A stretch of DNA of 64,000 nt from positions 62,001 through 126,000 of the forward strand of contig NZ_CP055152.1 in the NCBI RefSeq assembly GCF_014075995.1, written 5' to 3'. The DNA comes from Adhaeribacter radiodurans (GTDB lineage: Bacteria; Bacteroidota; Bacteroidia; Cytophagales; Hymenobacteraceae). This document shows positions 18,993-28,116 of this stretch, in pieces. Below the pieces are notes generated by a model. It searched no databases. It saw nothing but the letters and a program-made list of their open reading frames with translations, and had not been told where the DNA came from. A program made the position numbers and the translations under genes. Numbering within the stretch: position 1 is the first letter of the stretch; each line of letters starts with the position of its first letter.

Positions 18993-19613
18993 TTATTTTT
19001 TAGGGAGGTTTTTACTGGTTTGAAAAAGGTTTATTATTCTCAGGTAATAACCGCGCAGCGTAGAGAGATCCTCCAGAGCTACCCGAAACCGTTCCGCTTT
19101 TTTAGCATCGTCTTGGTAGGCTTCTTTGGTTAACTGGATATCTGCGTTAATGCGCTCCTGTTCACCTTTTAAAGCAAGCAGTACATCTAAGTCCACTCCT
19201 GCGGAAATGGCTTCGGCATCTAGCCCGACAATGCGATTGTTGAGGCCGTTTATTTTATTCTCGTAAAGCAGGTACCAACTTTTATTCAGGCTGCGATCTG
19301 CCATTTTAAAAAGCTCTTGATCTCGAATTTCCGTTACGTTTTCATCCTCTTGTTCGGTATCGGCGGCATTTAAGCGCAAAGCCGCCATAATAGGCAACAG
19401 TTGCTTCACATTGCGCCGGTCCGGGCCTTTGCGGTATTTGTTGTGAAAGAGAATGAAATACCATTTAGGATTGAACTTGTTCCAACGGGTAATAACCTCT
19501 CTTTCCAGTTGGTAACGGGTGTTAGGGCTTTTAACTGGAACGGGTGGTGTTTGCGCTAAAGCTTCTACCAGAGGTAGCAGCAATACCGGTGCTAGTAGTA
19601 AAGGCTTTTTCAT
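18993..19613 (-). CDS. Exported tra-operon protein, unknown
   Basis: 206 residues with a signal peptide (MKKPLLLAPVLLLPLVEALAQ) and an otherwise soluble, charged, helical mature part. It lies between a TraI-like gene (2-base gap) and traJ (6-base gap) and must be co-transcribed. No family recognised; likely a periplasmic component of the mating pore. Confidence 0.7.
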   Translation of the reverse strand: MKKPLLLAPVLLLPLVEALAQTPPVPVKSPNTRYQLEREVITRWNKFNPKWYFILFHNKYRKGPDRRNVKQLLPIMAALRLNAADTEQEDENVTEIRDQELFKMADRSLNKSWYLLYENKINGLNNRIVGLDAEAISAGVDLDVLLALKGEQERINADIQLTKEAYQDDAKKAERFRVALEDLSTLRGYYLRIINLFQTSKNLPKK

Positions 19614-19615
19614 GG

Positions 19616-20287
19616 CTACTTTTTCCGGCTTTTGTATTCATCTACTAAGGACCTGGCAATAGCAGCACTGTTGTTCGGGTACCGCAATCCCATTGGATTC
19701 ATTGCCTTCCATAATCCGGCGTACTTGGCCAGCCTCATTTTGCGATTGATACCAAAGGCTAGGCCCCGCATAATCCTCAGCTCATCTACCACATGGCGAA
19801 TTAGGGCCAATCGATCCGCATTACTCATCAGGTTTACATCCGTGCCAATAACAGCTACCTGGTAGATGTAATTAAATAAATCAGCGGTACGATTAATTAG
19901 CTCTAGTTCCGTTTTGGCGGCTATAATTGTGAGCTCCGGATCACCTTTGGCTGTTTCCAACATTTGCAGCTGATACTTGCCAATGTCCTTAGCAATGGTA
20001 CTGGCATAGATAATATTCTTACTCTGCCCTATAATAGATTGCACAGATTTGAGCGAGTTGTACATCTTTTGCTCCATTTCGTGAATCTGGATCATTTTAA
20101 AAGTAATGGCTTTCTGATATCCGGCGATCTGCCCCTCATTATCTTTTATATCACTGAGAGCAGCTTGCTGAGCTGTATGATTAATGACCAGGGTAGATAC
20201 AACGGTTGGATCAAATACTACCTGTTGGGCAAAAAGTCCATGCGAGGCAAAAGCCAAGACACTAAGCAGGAAGAGGGGCTTTTTCAT
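19616..20287 (-). CDS. TraI-like exported conjugation protein
   Basis: 223 residues with signal peptide (MKKPLFLLSVLAFASHGLFAQ) and a long helical mature protein rich in Gln/Ile, as in VirB5/TraI-like proteins. Its start overlaps the end of traG by 26 bases. Bacteroides elements carry TraI at this position; the sequence match is by pattern, so the name is tentative. It probably acts in the periplasm in pilus or channel assembly. Confidence 0.65.
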   Translation of the reverse strand: MKKPLFLLSVLAFASHGLFAQQVVFDPTVVSTLVINHTAQQAALSDIKDNEGQIAGYQKAITFKMIQIHEMEQKMYNSLKSVQSIIGQSKNIIYASTIAKDIGKYQLQMLETAKGDPELTIIAAKTELELINRTADLFNYIYQVAVIGTDVNLMSNADRLALIRHVVDELRIMRGLAFGINRKMRLAKYAGLWKAMNPMGLRYPNNSAAIARSLVDEYKSRKK

Positions 20288-22706
20288 GAGTTGTTCGGTT
20301 TATATAATTGGTGAATTCATTTAGCTTTAATCCGGACTTTTTAAAATCCTCGACGAAGGCATCTAAGCCATGCTGGTAAGAGGCAAATTTTTGCAGGTAA
20401 ACTTGGAGAGCTTCTTTCTCTTTTCGCTCCGTGGTAAAAGTTAGGTACTCATGCAACGAAACTTCTACCCCGTACACTTCACCCTTGGCTCCACGCTTGA
20501 TGTACACTTCTTTGAAGCGTCCGCGGCCTTCCCGGTTATCAAGTTTGTTAATGGTAAATATCTTGTTTTGCTCGACCTGGTTAAGAGAAAGTAGGTTGGC
20601 AATATCCCGAAAGTTATCTTTGAACTTAGTCTGATCTAGAAGACAGATTGTATCGGAGTTATTGATAATACTATTTTTTACCACGGCATTTCCGATGATA
20701 TCATCCAGCTCTTGGGTTACTACTACCGCTTCTCCCCAGAACTTCCGCACAGTTTTGTACACATAGAGGATATAACCAGCCATTAGTGGCGAGGCAATGG
20801 CTTTCCAGGCCTCTTCAATGATTAAGGCCTTGCGGTTTTTCTTGTGCCGCATTTTCTGCAAGAACACATCCATGATAATGATTGTCGTAATTGGGAAAAG
20901 GATCTTGTGTTCTTTGATAGCATCTATTTCAAACACTATAAACTTATCGTCGAACAGGCTAGAGTCCATTTCATTATTCAGGATAGCGCCGTACTCTCCC
21001 TGCAGACAGAACTTCTTCAGAATAAACCGGTAACTCTTGATATCAAAGTCAATGGATTCGCTTTCGTTGATTTCCTGAATTTTATTTATAGAAAAATCAT
21101 AGAAGGACTGGAAAGAAAGGTATTTGGCTGCCCTTTTCTGGTTGTAGAAATCCTCGTAATAAGCACTAATTACCGATGATAAAACACTGTCTTCAGTTTG
21201 ATTGATGCTACCATCAGCGCCCTTCCAGAGTAGACTTACCAGTGATTTGAGGAACTCCCTTTTTTCTTCGTTAAATTCTTCCCGGGAGATCCGGAATGGG
21301 TTCATAGTGATCGGTTTTTCTTCGCTGTAGGTAATGTACCGGCCGTTGTAGTATTGACACAGGCCAGAATAGCTGTGCCCGGTATCCACCATAATGATAT
21401 GCGTGTCCTGCAAAGCATATTGCCGAATCATGTGATTCATAAAAAACGACTTACCGGCACCGGAGGGACCCAGAACAAACTTGTTGCGGTTGTTCATGCG
21501 CTGAGTATGAATAGGCATATCGCTGGTATCGATTGCCACAGGAATACCTTGCCGGTCTGAAAAAAATATCTGAAAATCAGATTGCTCATTCTTTAACAGG
21601 CTTTCTTTAAACATTAGGCAAATGGCCGCATCAGTTGTGGTTTGGAATTTATCGTAATGCTTGAGTTCCTCCTGGTTACCGGGAATAGCAGATCGAAATA
21701 ACTCCATTTGGTTAGTTGCATTTCGGGAAGGAATGATGCCGAAGTTAAATAAGCTGCTTTCAATGTAGTTTGTGGCCCGATCTATCACCTGGTCATTGGC
21801 AGAGAGAATAATATTGTAGTGACCAAATACCAACAACTGATTATCCTTGGCAATGTCAGCCATTACCCGGTCTATATCGGCCACGGCTAAGTCATTAGCT
21901 GGATCCGGCATGGAGGTGTGTTTTTTCTTTTTAGCATTGAGCCGGGCTAATTCGATTCGTTGGTCCGGAATCTGGATAGTCTGATTATAAGCAATGCAAT
22001 CGGTACCTGGTATAGAGTGAAGAAAATGCATTAAATCTACAGGCAGATTATAGCCTAGATTAAGGTCCGTATGGGGCTTAATGGTAGCGGGGAAGTTTAT
22101 CTCATCGATATCAATGAGCGAAATACTTTTAATAGTGCGGTTGCCGATTCGGATACTCTCATCAGATGCGGAGAAATTATTAAATGAATAAACCTCATCG
22201 GAAAAGTTAAAGGCCACAAAGCGATTCAGCAAACTGATAATTTCCTTTTCTTTCAAAGGTTGGGGTTGTACCCCCCGGCTTTGCAACACATCAATTACCT
22301 TGGCAATATTGCGCTCAAAGGTTTTAAAGTCTTTCGCATCATAGGTAAAAAACTTAGAGCGTTTAGCATTTCGGGTAATAGTGAGATAGGTTGTAATATC
22401 CCGGTACTCTCGACCAGTAAAAGCTTCATTATATTTCTGGCTGAGGTAATCCTCTGACTCCTGCCCTTTGAATTTTTTTAATGCCAGTATATCTAACTTT
22501 TGGATGGTATAACCCGAACCTAGAATCTTGATGATGTTACTAAAGACGTAATGAAAATCTGTGTAAGCATCTGCATCAGCGGAGTATTGCAGGACAGGAT
22601 TGGTAATTTTCAATATTACAGAATGGTCACTTTTCTCGTGGAAAAGAACGTCGTAAGCATAGGTTTGAATGCCTATGAACGGCCGTGAAAATTCTTTGGC
22701 TTTCAT
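20262..22706 (-). CDS. traG: Conjugation ATPase TraG (VirB4-like)
   Basis: 814 residues. Walker A GPSGAGKS (413-420) is followed by IIMVDTGHSYSGL, and Walker B reads ALIIEEAWK, the standard VirB4/TraG pattern of Bacteroidota conjugation. The N-terminal ~400 residues form the VirB4 N domain. It powers pilus biogenesis and substrate transfer at the cytoplasmic face. It is the largest gene of the tra operon and the best single marker for a mating-pair formation system. Confidence 0.93.
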   Translation of the reverse strand: MKAKEFSRPFIGIQTYAYDVLFHEKSDHSVILKITNPVLQYSADADAYTDFHYVFSNIIKILGSGYTIQKLDILALKKFKGQESEDYLSQKYNEAFTGREYRDITTYLTITRNAKRSKFFTYDAKDFKTFERNIAKVIDVLQSRGVQPQPLKEKEIISLLNRFVAFNFSDEVYSFNNFSASDESIRIGNRTIKSISLIDIDEINFPATIKPHTDLNLGYNLPVDLMHFLHSIPGTDCIAYNQTIQIPDQRIELARLNAKKKKHTSMPDPANDLAVADIDRVMADIAKDNQLLVFGHYNIILSANDQVIDRATNYIESSLFNFGIIPSRNATNQMELFRSAIPGNQEELKHYDKFQTTTDAAICLMFKESLLKNEQSDFQIFFSDRQGIPVAIDTSDMPIHTQRMNNRNKFVLGPSGAGKSFFMNHMIRQYALQDTHIIMVDTGHSYSGLCQYYNGRYITYSEEKPITMNPFRISREEFNEEKREFLKSLVSLLWKGADGSINQTEDSVLSSVISAYYEDFYNQKRAAKYLSFQSFYDFSINKIQEINESESIDFDIKSYRFILKKFCLQGEYGAILNNEMDSSLFDDKFIVFEIDAIKEHKILFPITTIIIMDVFLQKMRHKKNRKALIIEEAWKAIASPLMAGYILYVYKTVRKFWGEAVVVTQELDDIIGNAVVKNSIINNSDTICLLDQTKFKDNFRDIANLLSLNQVEQNKIFTINKLDNREGRGRFKEVYIKRGAKGEVYGVEVSLHEYLTFTTERKEKEALQVYLQKFASYQHGLDAFVEDFKKSGLKLNEFTNYINRTTHEKAPLPA

Positions 22707-22755
22707 AACTTGTAAAACAGTAATGGATATAAATCAGAGAAGAAGAAAGCCGGTA

Positions 22756-23058
22756 CTAGCGATTAGAAACCCGCTTGAAATGAGGCGAAACGATGTAGGT
22801 ACCGTTGGATTTAGTTTTACTGTGTAAGCCGCCTTTCTGCCGACCATGAATATAACCCATGCCTCCCAAACCAATAACTATTAACCCGATAATGCCGGCA
22901 ACTGGATGAATTATGGTGGAAAGCAGAATACCAGTCACAAACGCAACCAGCAAACAAGCCATTCCCCAATAGATGAATTTTCCTTTTAAGGATTTAAAAA
23001 TAAGGGGCCGTTGCAGCCCCTTATAAACATTAAACCCTAATCTTTTTTCGGATTCCAT
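22756..23058 (-). CDS. traF: Conjugative transfer protein TraF (DUF4133)
   Basis: About 100 residues from ATG 23058, chosen because DUF4133 proteins begin with a short basic stretch before NVYKGLQRPLIFKSLKGKFI; the longer frame from 23133 overlaps traE. Two adjacent hydrophobic helices follow (MACLLVAFVTGILL and PVAGIIGLIVIGLGGMGYI). It is a small inner-membrane component, VirB3-like in position, before the VirB4-like ATPase. Confidence 0.88.
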   Translation of the reverse strand: MESEKRLGFNVYKGLQRPLIFKSLKGKFIYWGMACLLVAFVTGILLSTIIHPVAGIIGLIVIGLGGMGYIHGRQKGGLHSKTKSNGTYIVSPHFKRVSNR

Positions 23059-23066
23059 GACGGGAA

Positions 23067-23390
23067 TTATACTCCGAAGAAGGCTTTCACAATGGTACCT
23101 ACTACCATGAGAAATACGCAAGAACCAACCCAACCCATAATTGATTTCTGTACGTCATTATCGCCGGAGTTCCATTTAATATAAACTCGAACACCGCCAA
23201 CCAAACCAACAATAGCACCAATAATGAGAATTAAATTACCAATTGGGTCAATGTAAGTAGTAAGCTCAGAAGCACCGGCATCAATACCCGCCGCACCGCC
23301 ACCCTGTGCATTAGCAGTTACAGCATAGGCAATACTAAACACAAACAATAAGGCTTTCTTAGAGAATTTAGAGAATAAAGTGGTTTTCAT
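23067..23390 (-). CDS. traE: Conjugative transfer protein TraE (DUF4134)
   Basis: 107 residues. A signal peptide is followed by GGGAAGIDAGASEL, then two transmembrane helices (LILIIGAIVGLVGGVRVYI and GSCVFLMVVGTIVKAFF) and the phrase WNSGDNDVQKSIMGW, which is the DUF4134/TraE signature and VirB2-pilin-like in architecture. It probably is the pilus or channel subunit. It lies 8 bases before traF. Confidence 0.9.
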   Translation of the reverse strand: MKTTLFSKFSKKALLFVFSIAYAVTANAQGGGAAGIDAGASELTTYIDPIGNLILIIGAIVGLVGGVRVYIKWNSGDNDVQKSIMGWVGSCVFLMVVGTIVKAFFGV

Positions 23391-23423
23391 AAAATTTAAG
23401 ATGGTTTAAAAATGAGAAACTAA

Positions 23424-23885
23424 TTAAAAAGTAATTGTTGCGGTCTCCAGCTTTGCTTCATCCTTTAATGATTTGAGAAAATCACTGACAGAAAGCGCCT
23501 GCCCCTGGATTGGTATTTCGATGATGGTTTCTTCCTGGTCTATTTCGCTGGCCCAATCATTGGAAAAATCCACCGGTTCCACGGTAACTGGCTCTGGAAT
23601 TCGGGCATCAGAAATACTAGAACCGGTTCCATCGTTAGCAGAATTATCAGAGGATATGGGAGCAAAAGAAATTGGACGTATATCGACAAGTTTATCTTCG
23701 TAGTCCTTTGCTTCTACCACCTGCGCGGGTTCTTCTTCGTCCATTAAATCCCGAACATTGTACTGCGTAGCGGGTGCTGTGGGCAGCTTTGGGCCACCTG
23801 CGATTAACAGGTCAAAGAGAAAATTTAAACCGTAATAAGCCAAATAAACGGCAACAATAGCAATCAAAAAGTTACCCCATTCCAT
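23424..23885 (-). CDS. Membrane-anchored acidic tra-region protein
   Basis: 153 residues: one N-terminal transmembrane helix (FLIAIVAVYLAYYGLNFLFDLLI) then a long acidic, Pro/Glu-rich soluble region. In Bacteroides elements TraC/TraD-type genes lie here, but I cannot assign the family by sequence. Same operon as traE (33-base gap). Confidence 0.65.
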   Translation of the reverse strand: MEWGNFLIAIVAVYLAYYGLNFLFDLLIAGGPKLPTAPATQYNVRDLMDEEEPAQVVEAKDYEDKLVDIRPISFAPISSDNSANDGTGSSISDARIPEPVTVEPVDFSNDWASEIDQEETIIEIPIQGQALSVSDFLKSLKDEAKLETATITF

Positions 23886-23953
23886 AAGCTGTCTATCTTA
23901 AATTAACTAATGTTAAATTTTATTTAAAATGAGCTAAGGAGGGATTGGGAGGA

Positions 23954-24388
23954 TTAATCGAAAAATATATTACCTTTTTTCTTCTCTCTTAAAGCTTTTA
24001 TCAGGTCCTTATTTTCCAAGAGAAATTGCTTTAAGAGGTAACTGGCTAATACATTCGAGTTAATTTTAGCTTCTTTCCGTAACAGATCCAATGCTTCCCC
24101 AATATTATCATCGATGTAAACCAAGCGCCGATTAAAAATAAAGTTTTCCTTTTCGGCCTTCAGTGTATTTCTGATTTTATCAAACCCGTCTTTGCCAAGA
24201 ATTACTTTCGGCTTCTCACTTACCTCTTTATCCGGAGTAGCTTTCTTACTCGCTGGTGTTGCTTGAGGAGCATTATCTGGTTTTGCTGGAATATCTTCTT
24301 CGGGTTTGCCGGCTGCTTGCCCGGTTTCAGTTCCTTCCGGGTTATCAATCCGGTTCCTAATCTTATTTAATAGATCCTTGCTCATCAC
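23954..24388 (-). CDS. RHH-like partner of the tra ParA protein (TraB/DUF3408-like)
   Basis: 144 residues. A disordered Pro/Ala/Lys-rich N-terminus is followed by a C-terminal segment RRLVYIDDNIGEALDLL ... LASYLLKQFLLENKDLI with strand-helix-helix character. It lies downstream of a ParA-type ATPase, as DUF3408/TraB-like DNA-binding proteins do in Bacteroidota transfer regions. It probably binds DNA and links the ATPase to the transfer locus; this is inference. Confidence 0.6.
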   Translation of the reverse strand: MMSKDLLNKIRNRIDNPEGTETGQAAGKPEEDIPAKPDNAPQATPASKKATPDKEVSEKPKVILGKDGFDKIRNTLKAEKENFIFNRRLVYIDDNIGEALDLLRKEAKINSNVLASYLLKQFLLENKDLIKALREKKKGNIFFD

Positions 24389-24511
24389 AAATATACATTT
24401 TATGAGTAAATAAAAAAATAAAATACTAATAACATATTAATTTAAATTTTTAATCACTTTACAATAATTTATTATACTTATTTAATATTAATAATATATA
24501 AAATAAGTTTT

Positions 24512-25138
24512 CTATACTAAATATGAGTCATATATATAATCAAAGGGTTCTTGGATTAAAGATCTAGCCTCGCTACTAATGGAAACAGTATCAATTCGCT
24601 CTAAGGCTACCCGGTCAGGGATTTTTGGGGCTATGGTTCCGTAAGCGGCTAATACTTCTTTCACCTTTCCTTCGGTTTCGTACTTTACCGTTCCTTTGAT
24701 TCTCGTGGGTAGGTATACAATCTTAATGTTGGGATTTACGTGATGAGCTACTTTGGAAAAAAACAACGAGCTTTCAAAAATAGTCTTTTCGTAGGCAAAC
24801 GGGCAGATAATTAAGTCCGCATCTTTAATGATGGCCAGCATATTATCATCATCGAGCTTACCTGGTGTATCGAGCAAAATATGACCTTCCGTTTTTACTT
24901 CATTCAAGGCATGGGAATACTTAGAATATTCTTCCAAATCCACTTTCATCACTTCGTACAATGGGTCATTGGAATACATTTGCTTGTCTTCCTCCCAACG
25001 GGCAAACACTGTTTCTTGGTAATCCATATCGAGAATGATAATATTCTCTTTTTTATCCAGTACTAGGTAATTAGCTAGAAGGGTGGTAATAGTAGATTTA
25101 CCCACACCTCCTTTTTGGTTAGCAATTATAATTTTCAT
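24512..25138 (-). CDS. traA: ParA-family ATPase of the transfer region (TraA-like)
   Basis: 208 residues with deviant Walker A KGGVGKST (9-16) and Walker A' IILDMDYQ, Walker B HILLDTPG. This is the short ParA/MinD-like ATPase that opens the tra cluster in Bacteroides conjugative elements. It likely positions relaxosome or transfer machinery rather than partitioning the plasmid, since a separate parA lies at 30009. It lies 20 bases downstream of mobB. Confidence 0.85.
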   Translation of the reverse strand: MKIIIANQKGGVGKSTITTLLANYLVLDKKENIIILDMDYQETVFARWEEDKQMYSNDPLYEVMKVDLEEYSKYSHALNEVKTEGHILLDTPGKLDDDNMLAIIKDADLIICPFAYEKTIFESSLFFSKVAHHVNPNIKIVYLPTRIKGTVKYETEGKVKEVLAAYGTIAPKIPDRVALERIDTVSISSEARSLIQEPFDYIYDSYLV

Positions 25139-25158
25139 TGGTTTTATGGTTTAGGTGA

Positions 25159-26748
25159 TTAATCTTTTCGTTTCCGCTTTCTCTTTTTCTCTGGATACTC
25201 TTCCGGATTATCCTTCAGAACCTCAAGCACTAGGCCAGCTACTTCGGCAAAGGTTCCGCTGCTGTATTCCAATTGGGGGCTGTGTTGGATCTGATTTATC
25301 CGGTTGCAGTCAAAAACCTCCACTGTGCTGTAATCCGGAGCTGTTGACATCAACTGAGCCATATTGTACAGAGTATGATTCTTTTGATCTATGAGGTAAA
25401 CCGTATTTGCTTTTCTAGCAAAGGAATATTTATTCTCCTTAGCAATATCTCCTAGGTCTTTACCCGTAGCTAGTAAACTATTTAGCTTATCTGAAAGGAT
25501 CATTGTCTGCTCCCCATGTTTATTCTTTTCTCCCGAAATGAGTTGAGATAGCACTTTAGCATCTTCCTTTCTTAAAAACATAGCCTTGCAAATCACTTCC
25601 ACTTCATCCGGAGTAGTGGTAGTAAATTTCTGCGCTTCAAACAACCTATCATTGTAAAGCAGCTGTTTCATTCTTTCTTTTGAAACCGAAAAGCTGGTTT
25701 CTTTTTCGCCCCAAATTCTTACCACTCCATTACTGTTGAGCTCAAAACCAAGCTTTAATAATTGTGCTTTAACCTCCCGGTACCGCAGGCCTTTATTATT
25801 TTCTTCATTGGCTAAAGTATCAATTACTTCAGCTCCGGCCTTTAATTGATCTTGTCGCGTTGGCAACGTGAGTAAAGCAGCTAAGGGCATTACCTGAGAA
25901 CCTTTGAAGACTTGCTCTTTAGCATGATCAATAATCGTGTAGCCGTAAGGAATATTCTTACCCTTACCAGTGTGAAATACTATTTCTACTCCGAATTTTG
26001 ATTGCATGAATTCTGAAAATTTTTCCGGAGTTAAAGCAGGTTTGTATTTAATGAATAAGGCCTTTAATTGGCGCCTGCGGTCCGTGGGCTCCACATAGTT
26101 TTTAATTTTATCATCAACCTGGGTTTTAGAAATAGAGTGTTGCACTTGGCCTCCGCGGATGAATTGATAATCTTCGGCCTTTACCGTTACTGTTAAACCT
26201 TGAGACTCTAGTAACATCTTAAACTGAGCCTCAGAGGAAAAATTATAACACAAAGACTTAGTAACTTGCTCTACAGGTTGCTGGCCTAGACCTTTACCTA
26301 ATATTTTTTTTATTGCCGCCTGGGAGCGGTGTCGCTCAAAGGAATCATTAATTTTCCGGCCGGATTCATCTACCCTGCTTGAAACAATATGCACGTGATT
26401 ATTGGCGGTATCTTTATGAAAATAGATCAGGTAAGGATTATTTTTGTAACCCATCTTTTCCAGGTACTGTTCGGCAATGGCTTTTAACTCCAAACCAGAA
26501 TATTCCCTGCCTTCGCAGGAAATAACCGCGTGAAATTGGGGTTTATCGATCATACCTCTTTCAGTGGTAGACCAGGCTTTAAAAAATTGCTGGTACTCAT
26601 GGACAGCTCGGCTCCTGACGCTACCATTTAATTCCAGAAGACCGAAATTTTCTTCAGCCAGCGGTTCTGCAGTCCCTAAACTGACTTTATTTTCATTATA
26701 TTCTACTCCTGAAAAGCTACCGGCAGAAGAAAGAATTTTTACAATCAT
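25159..26748 (-). CDS. mobB: MobB-type relaxase
   Basis: 529 residues from the ATG at 26748 (MIVKILSSAGSFSG); the longer frame to 26838 would read through the repeat cluster. The relaxase core shows a candidate catalytic Tyr17 (GVEYNENKV) and the metal-binding histidines H118/H120 in NNHVHIVSSR. It nicks oriT and covalently carries the single strand into the recipient. The RHH accessory gene lies upstream, separated by a repeat cluster at 26779-26861. Confidence 0.9.
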   Translation of the reverse strand: MIVKILSSAGSFSGVEYNENKVSLGTAEPLAEENFGLLELNGSVRSRAVHEYQQFFKAWSTTERGMIDKPQFHAVISCEGREYSGLELKAIAEQYLEKMGYKNNPYLIYFHKDTANNHVHIVSSRVDESGRKINDSFERHRSQAAIKKILGKGLGQQPVEQVTKSLCYNFSSEAQFKMLLESQGLTVTVKAEDYQFIRGGQVQHSISKTQVDDKIKNYVEPTDRRRQLKALFIKYKPALTPEKFSEFMQSKFGVEIVFHTGKGKNIPYGYTIIDHAKEQVFKGSQVMPLAALLTLPTRQDQLKAGAEVIDTLANEENNKGLRYREVKAQLLKLGFELNSNGVVRIWGEKETSFSVSKERMKQLLYNDRLFEAQKFTTTTPDEVEVICKAMFLRKEDAKVLSQLISGEKNKHGEQTMILSDKLNSLLATGKDLGDIAKENKYSFARKANTVYLIDQKNHTLYNMAQLMSTAPDYSTVEVFDCNRINQIQHSPQLEYSSGTFAEVAGLVLEVLKDNPEEYPEKKRKRKRKD

Positions 26749-26778
26749 GCATTTCCAATTAATAAATTTAACAACAAG

Positions 26779-26861
26779 CATTAAACAATGAATATTGCAT
26801 AATGAACATTGCATAAAAATAATATAAACATTACGCAATGTTTATAGAACATTGCGTAATG
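26779..26861. repeat. Cluster of 14-base half-sites between mobA-like gene and mobB
   Basis: A perfect inverted repeat, CATTACGCAATGTT (26829-26842) and AACATTGCGTAATG (26848-26861), is preceded by related units at 26791-26804 and 26805-26818 in direct tandem and an inverted, shortened one at 26779-26790. Placed directly upstream of mobB; probably an operator or relaxosome binding site. Confidence 0.75.
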
Positions 26862-26879
26862 AGCAGTGCACATCAAACA

Positions 26880-27311
26880 TTACTTTTTAGAAACGGAACG
26901 GAGATAAGCCTTGATGGCTAATGTGTATTCTTTCTGTACTTCTATCATCTCCTTGAAGCAGGTATTATATTCGGTAATAAACTTCTGATCCACCATATTA
27001 TTCTTGTCCAGATAATTCACGTACCGGGCTATTTGATTGATGTTGTTACCGACCTTGTTTAATTCGGGATTTAGTTTGTTCAGCGCCTTAAATAAAGATT
27101 GTGGGTTATAGTTGGTGCTGTTAGTCTTGGATAGTAACTTATTTCGGAAATACACCAGGGGCTGTTTCCATCCCAAATCTTCACTTTCTTTATACAGCTG
27201 ATTTCTCTCGTCTTCAGTGAATTTAATCAGCACCGGTTTATCCCGCCGCTCCTTATCGCTCTTTTTGGGCCTACCTCCTTTTGGGTTCCAGTTTTTAATT
27301 TCTTCTTCCAC
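26880..27311 (-). CDS. mobA: Relaxosome accessory protein (MobA/MobC-type, RHH)
   Basis: 143 residues. The N-terminus has GGRPKKSDKERRDKPVLIKFTEDERNQL, a ribbon-helix-helix beginning, followed by the MobC pattern FRNKLLSK ... ALNKLNPELNKVGNNINQIARYVN. It would bind near oriT and help the relaxase melt and nick DNA. The candidate oriT lies just upstream (27346-27411). In Bacteroides nomenclature this protein is usually called MobA, elsewhere MobC. Confidence 0.85.
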   Translation of the reverse strand: MEEEIKNWNPKGGRPKKSDKERRDKPVLIKFTEDERNQLYKESEDLGWKQPLVYFRNKLLSKTNSTNYNPQSLFKALNKLNPELNKVGNNINQIARYVNYLDKNNMVDQKFITEYNTCFKEMIEVQKEYTLAIKAYLRSVSKK

Positions 27312-27345
27312 GCTGATAAAAATTATGAGTTGCGAATAATTTTAC

Positions 27346-27411
27346 CCTTACTTCAGGGCTCCGCCCTAAAGTAAGGCAAGAGGTTTTCGTATATACGAAA
27401 ACACATCTTGC
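27346..27411. other. Candidate origin of transfer (oriT)
   Basis: Two nested structures lie upstream of the mobilisation genes. First, arms at 27346-27359 and 27363-27376 (14 bases, one mismatch, 3-base loop). Second, a perfect 20-base palindrome at 27383-27402 enclosed by GCAAGA (27376-27381) and TCTTGC (27406-27411). Position and structure fit an oriT; the nick site cannot be read from sequence. Confidence 0.65.
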
Positions 27412-27549
27412 AAAACGAACTCCAGTAGGGCAAGTAATGATTATTTATTGCAAAGTTTATTCTGATATGCTGTTTCTAACAAAAGGGAGGCAAGTTTATG
27501 ATAAAGGTTTCTAATTATTTATAGCGTAGATCCAGATGGATACAAATGG

Positions 27550-27831
27550 TTAATTTGAAGCTTTGTTCCTGGGGTGGCTTTTAAGGACTAAGGCACAAAG
27601 GGCAAGAGAATCGATGTTTAACAGTTTGGCCACTTCATCCACCTCAGAAATTTTTAAACTTGTCGGATCTTCCAGCTTTGCTTTAAATCGAATATGACTC
27701 GTATTTAGTTTTTTGGCGATGAGACTATATGGAGCAATATCGAACAAGTCCTTAAACTCATTAATCAGGCCTTGGTCAAAAAGTAATTTAGCTTTATCAA
27801 ACTTTTTATTCGGCGTGGTCTCGGTGTTCAT
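27550..27831 (-). CDS. Small protein with helix-turn-helix character
   Basis: 93 residues, helical, ending in a Lys/Arg/Asn tail. The phrase PYSLIAKKLNTSHIRFKAKLED ... EVDEVAKLLNID reads like a degenerate lambda-repressor-type helix-turn-helix. It precedes oriT on the far side and has no close partner. Function unknown; DNA binding near oriT is plausible. Confidence 0.6.
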   Translation of the reverse strand: MNTETTPNKKFDKAKLLFDQGLINEFKDLFDIAPYSLIAKKLNTSHIRFKAKLEDPTSLKISEVDEVAKLLNIDSLALCALVLKSHPRNKASN

Positions 27832-27887
27832 AGTACTGGATTTTAATTAGCTCAATTTTGAGTACATTAAATACCCTTAGTATCAGA

Positions 27888-28112
27888 TTATATATTTATT
27901 TCGGCAAGGTATGGTTCAAGTCCAGAGATATCTTGAAAACCGGTCACGTTTTGAATTTCGTTGAGTTCGTGATTATAAATAACCTCAGCATAAAATCCAC
28001 CCATATCATAGAGGTTACCTCGATCCTGGCAGCACTCCAAGAAGTTACCAAAATGGAAAACGTGTTCCGCTCGTTCCGCAATGGTCAACCGTAAAAAGTC
28101 CGCTAGTATCAT
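27888..28112 (-). CDS. Small hypothetical protein of the plasmid backbone
   Basis: About 74 residues from the ATG at 28112 (MILADFLRLTIAERAEHVFH); the longer frame from 28160 overlaps the upstream gene. The sequence GNFLECCQDRGNLYDMGGFYAEVIYN is compact and well composed for a folded protein. Starts 5 bases after the end of the upstream gene, so co-transcribed. No function assigned. Confidence 0.65.
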   Translation of the reverse strand: MILADFLRLTIAERAEHVFHFGNFLECCQDRGNLYDMGGFYAEVIYNHELNEIQNVTGFQDISGLEPYLAEINI

Positions 28113-28116
28113 GATA

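Noticed and set aside
26749-26838. N-terminal extension of the relaxase
   Set aside because: It would translate through the repeat cluster and gives a Cys/Ile-rich stretch unlike relaxase starts; the ATG at 26748 is better.
26779-26861. CRISPR array
   Set aside because: Units are 12-14 bases, mixed in orientation and without unique spacers.
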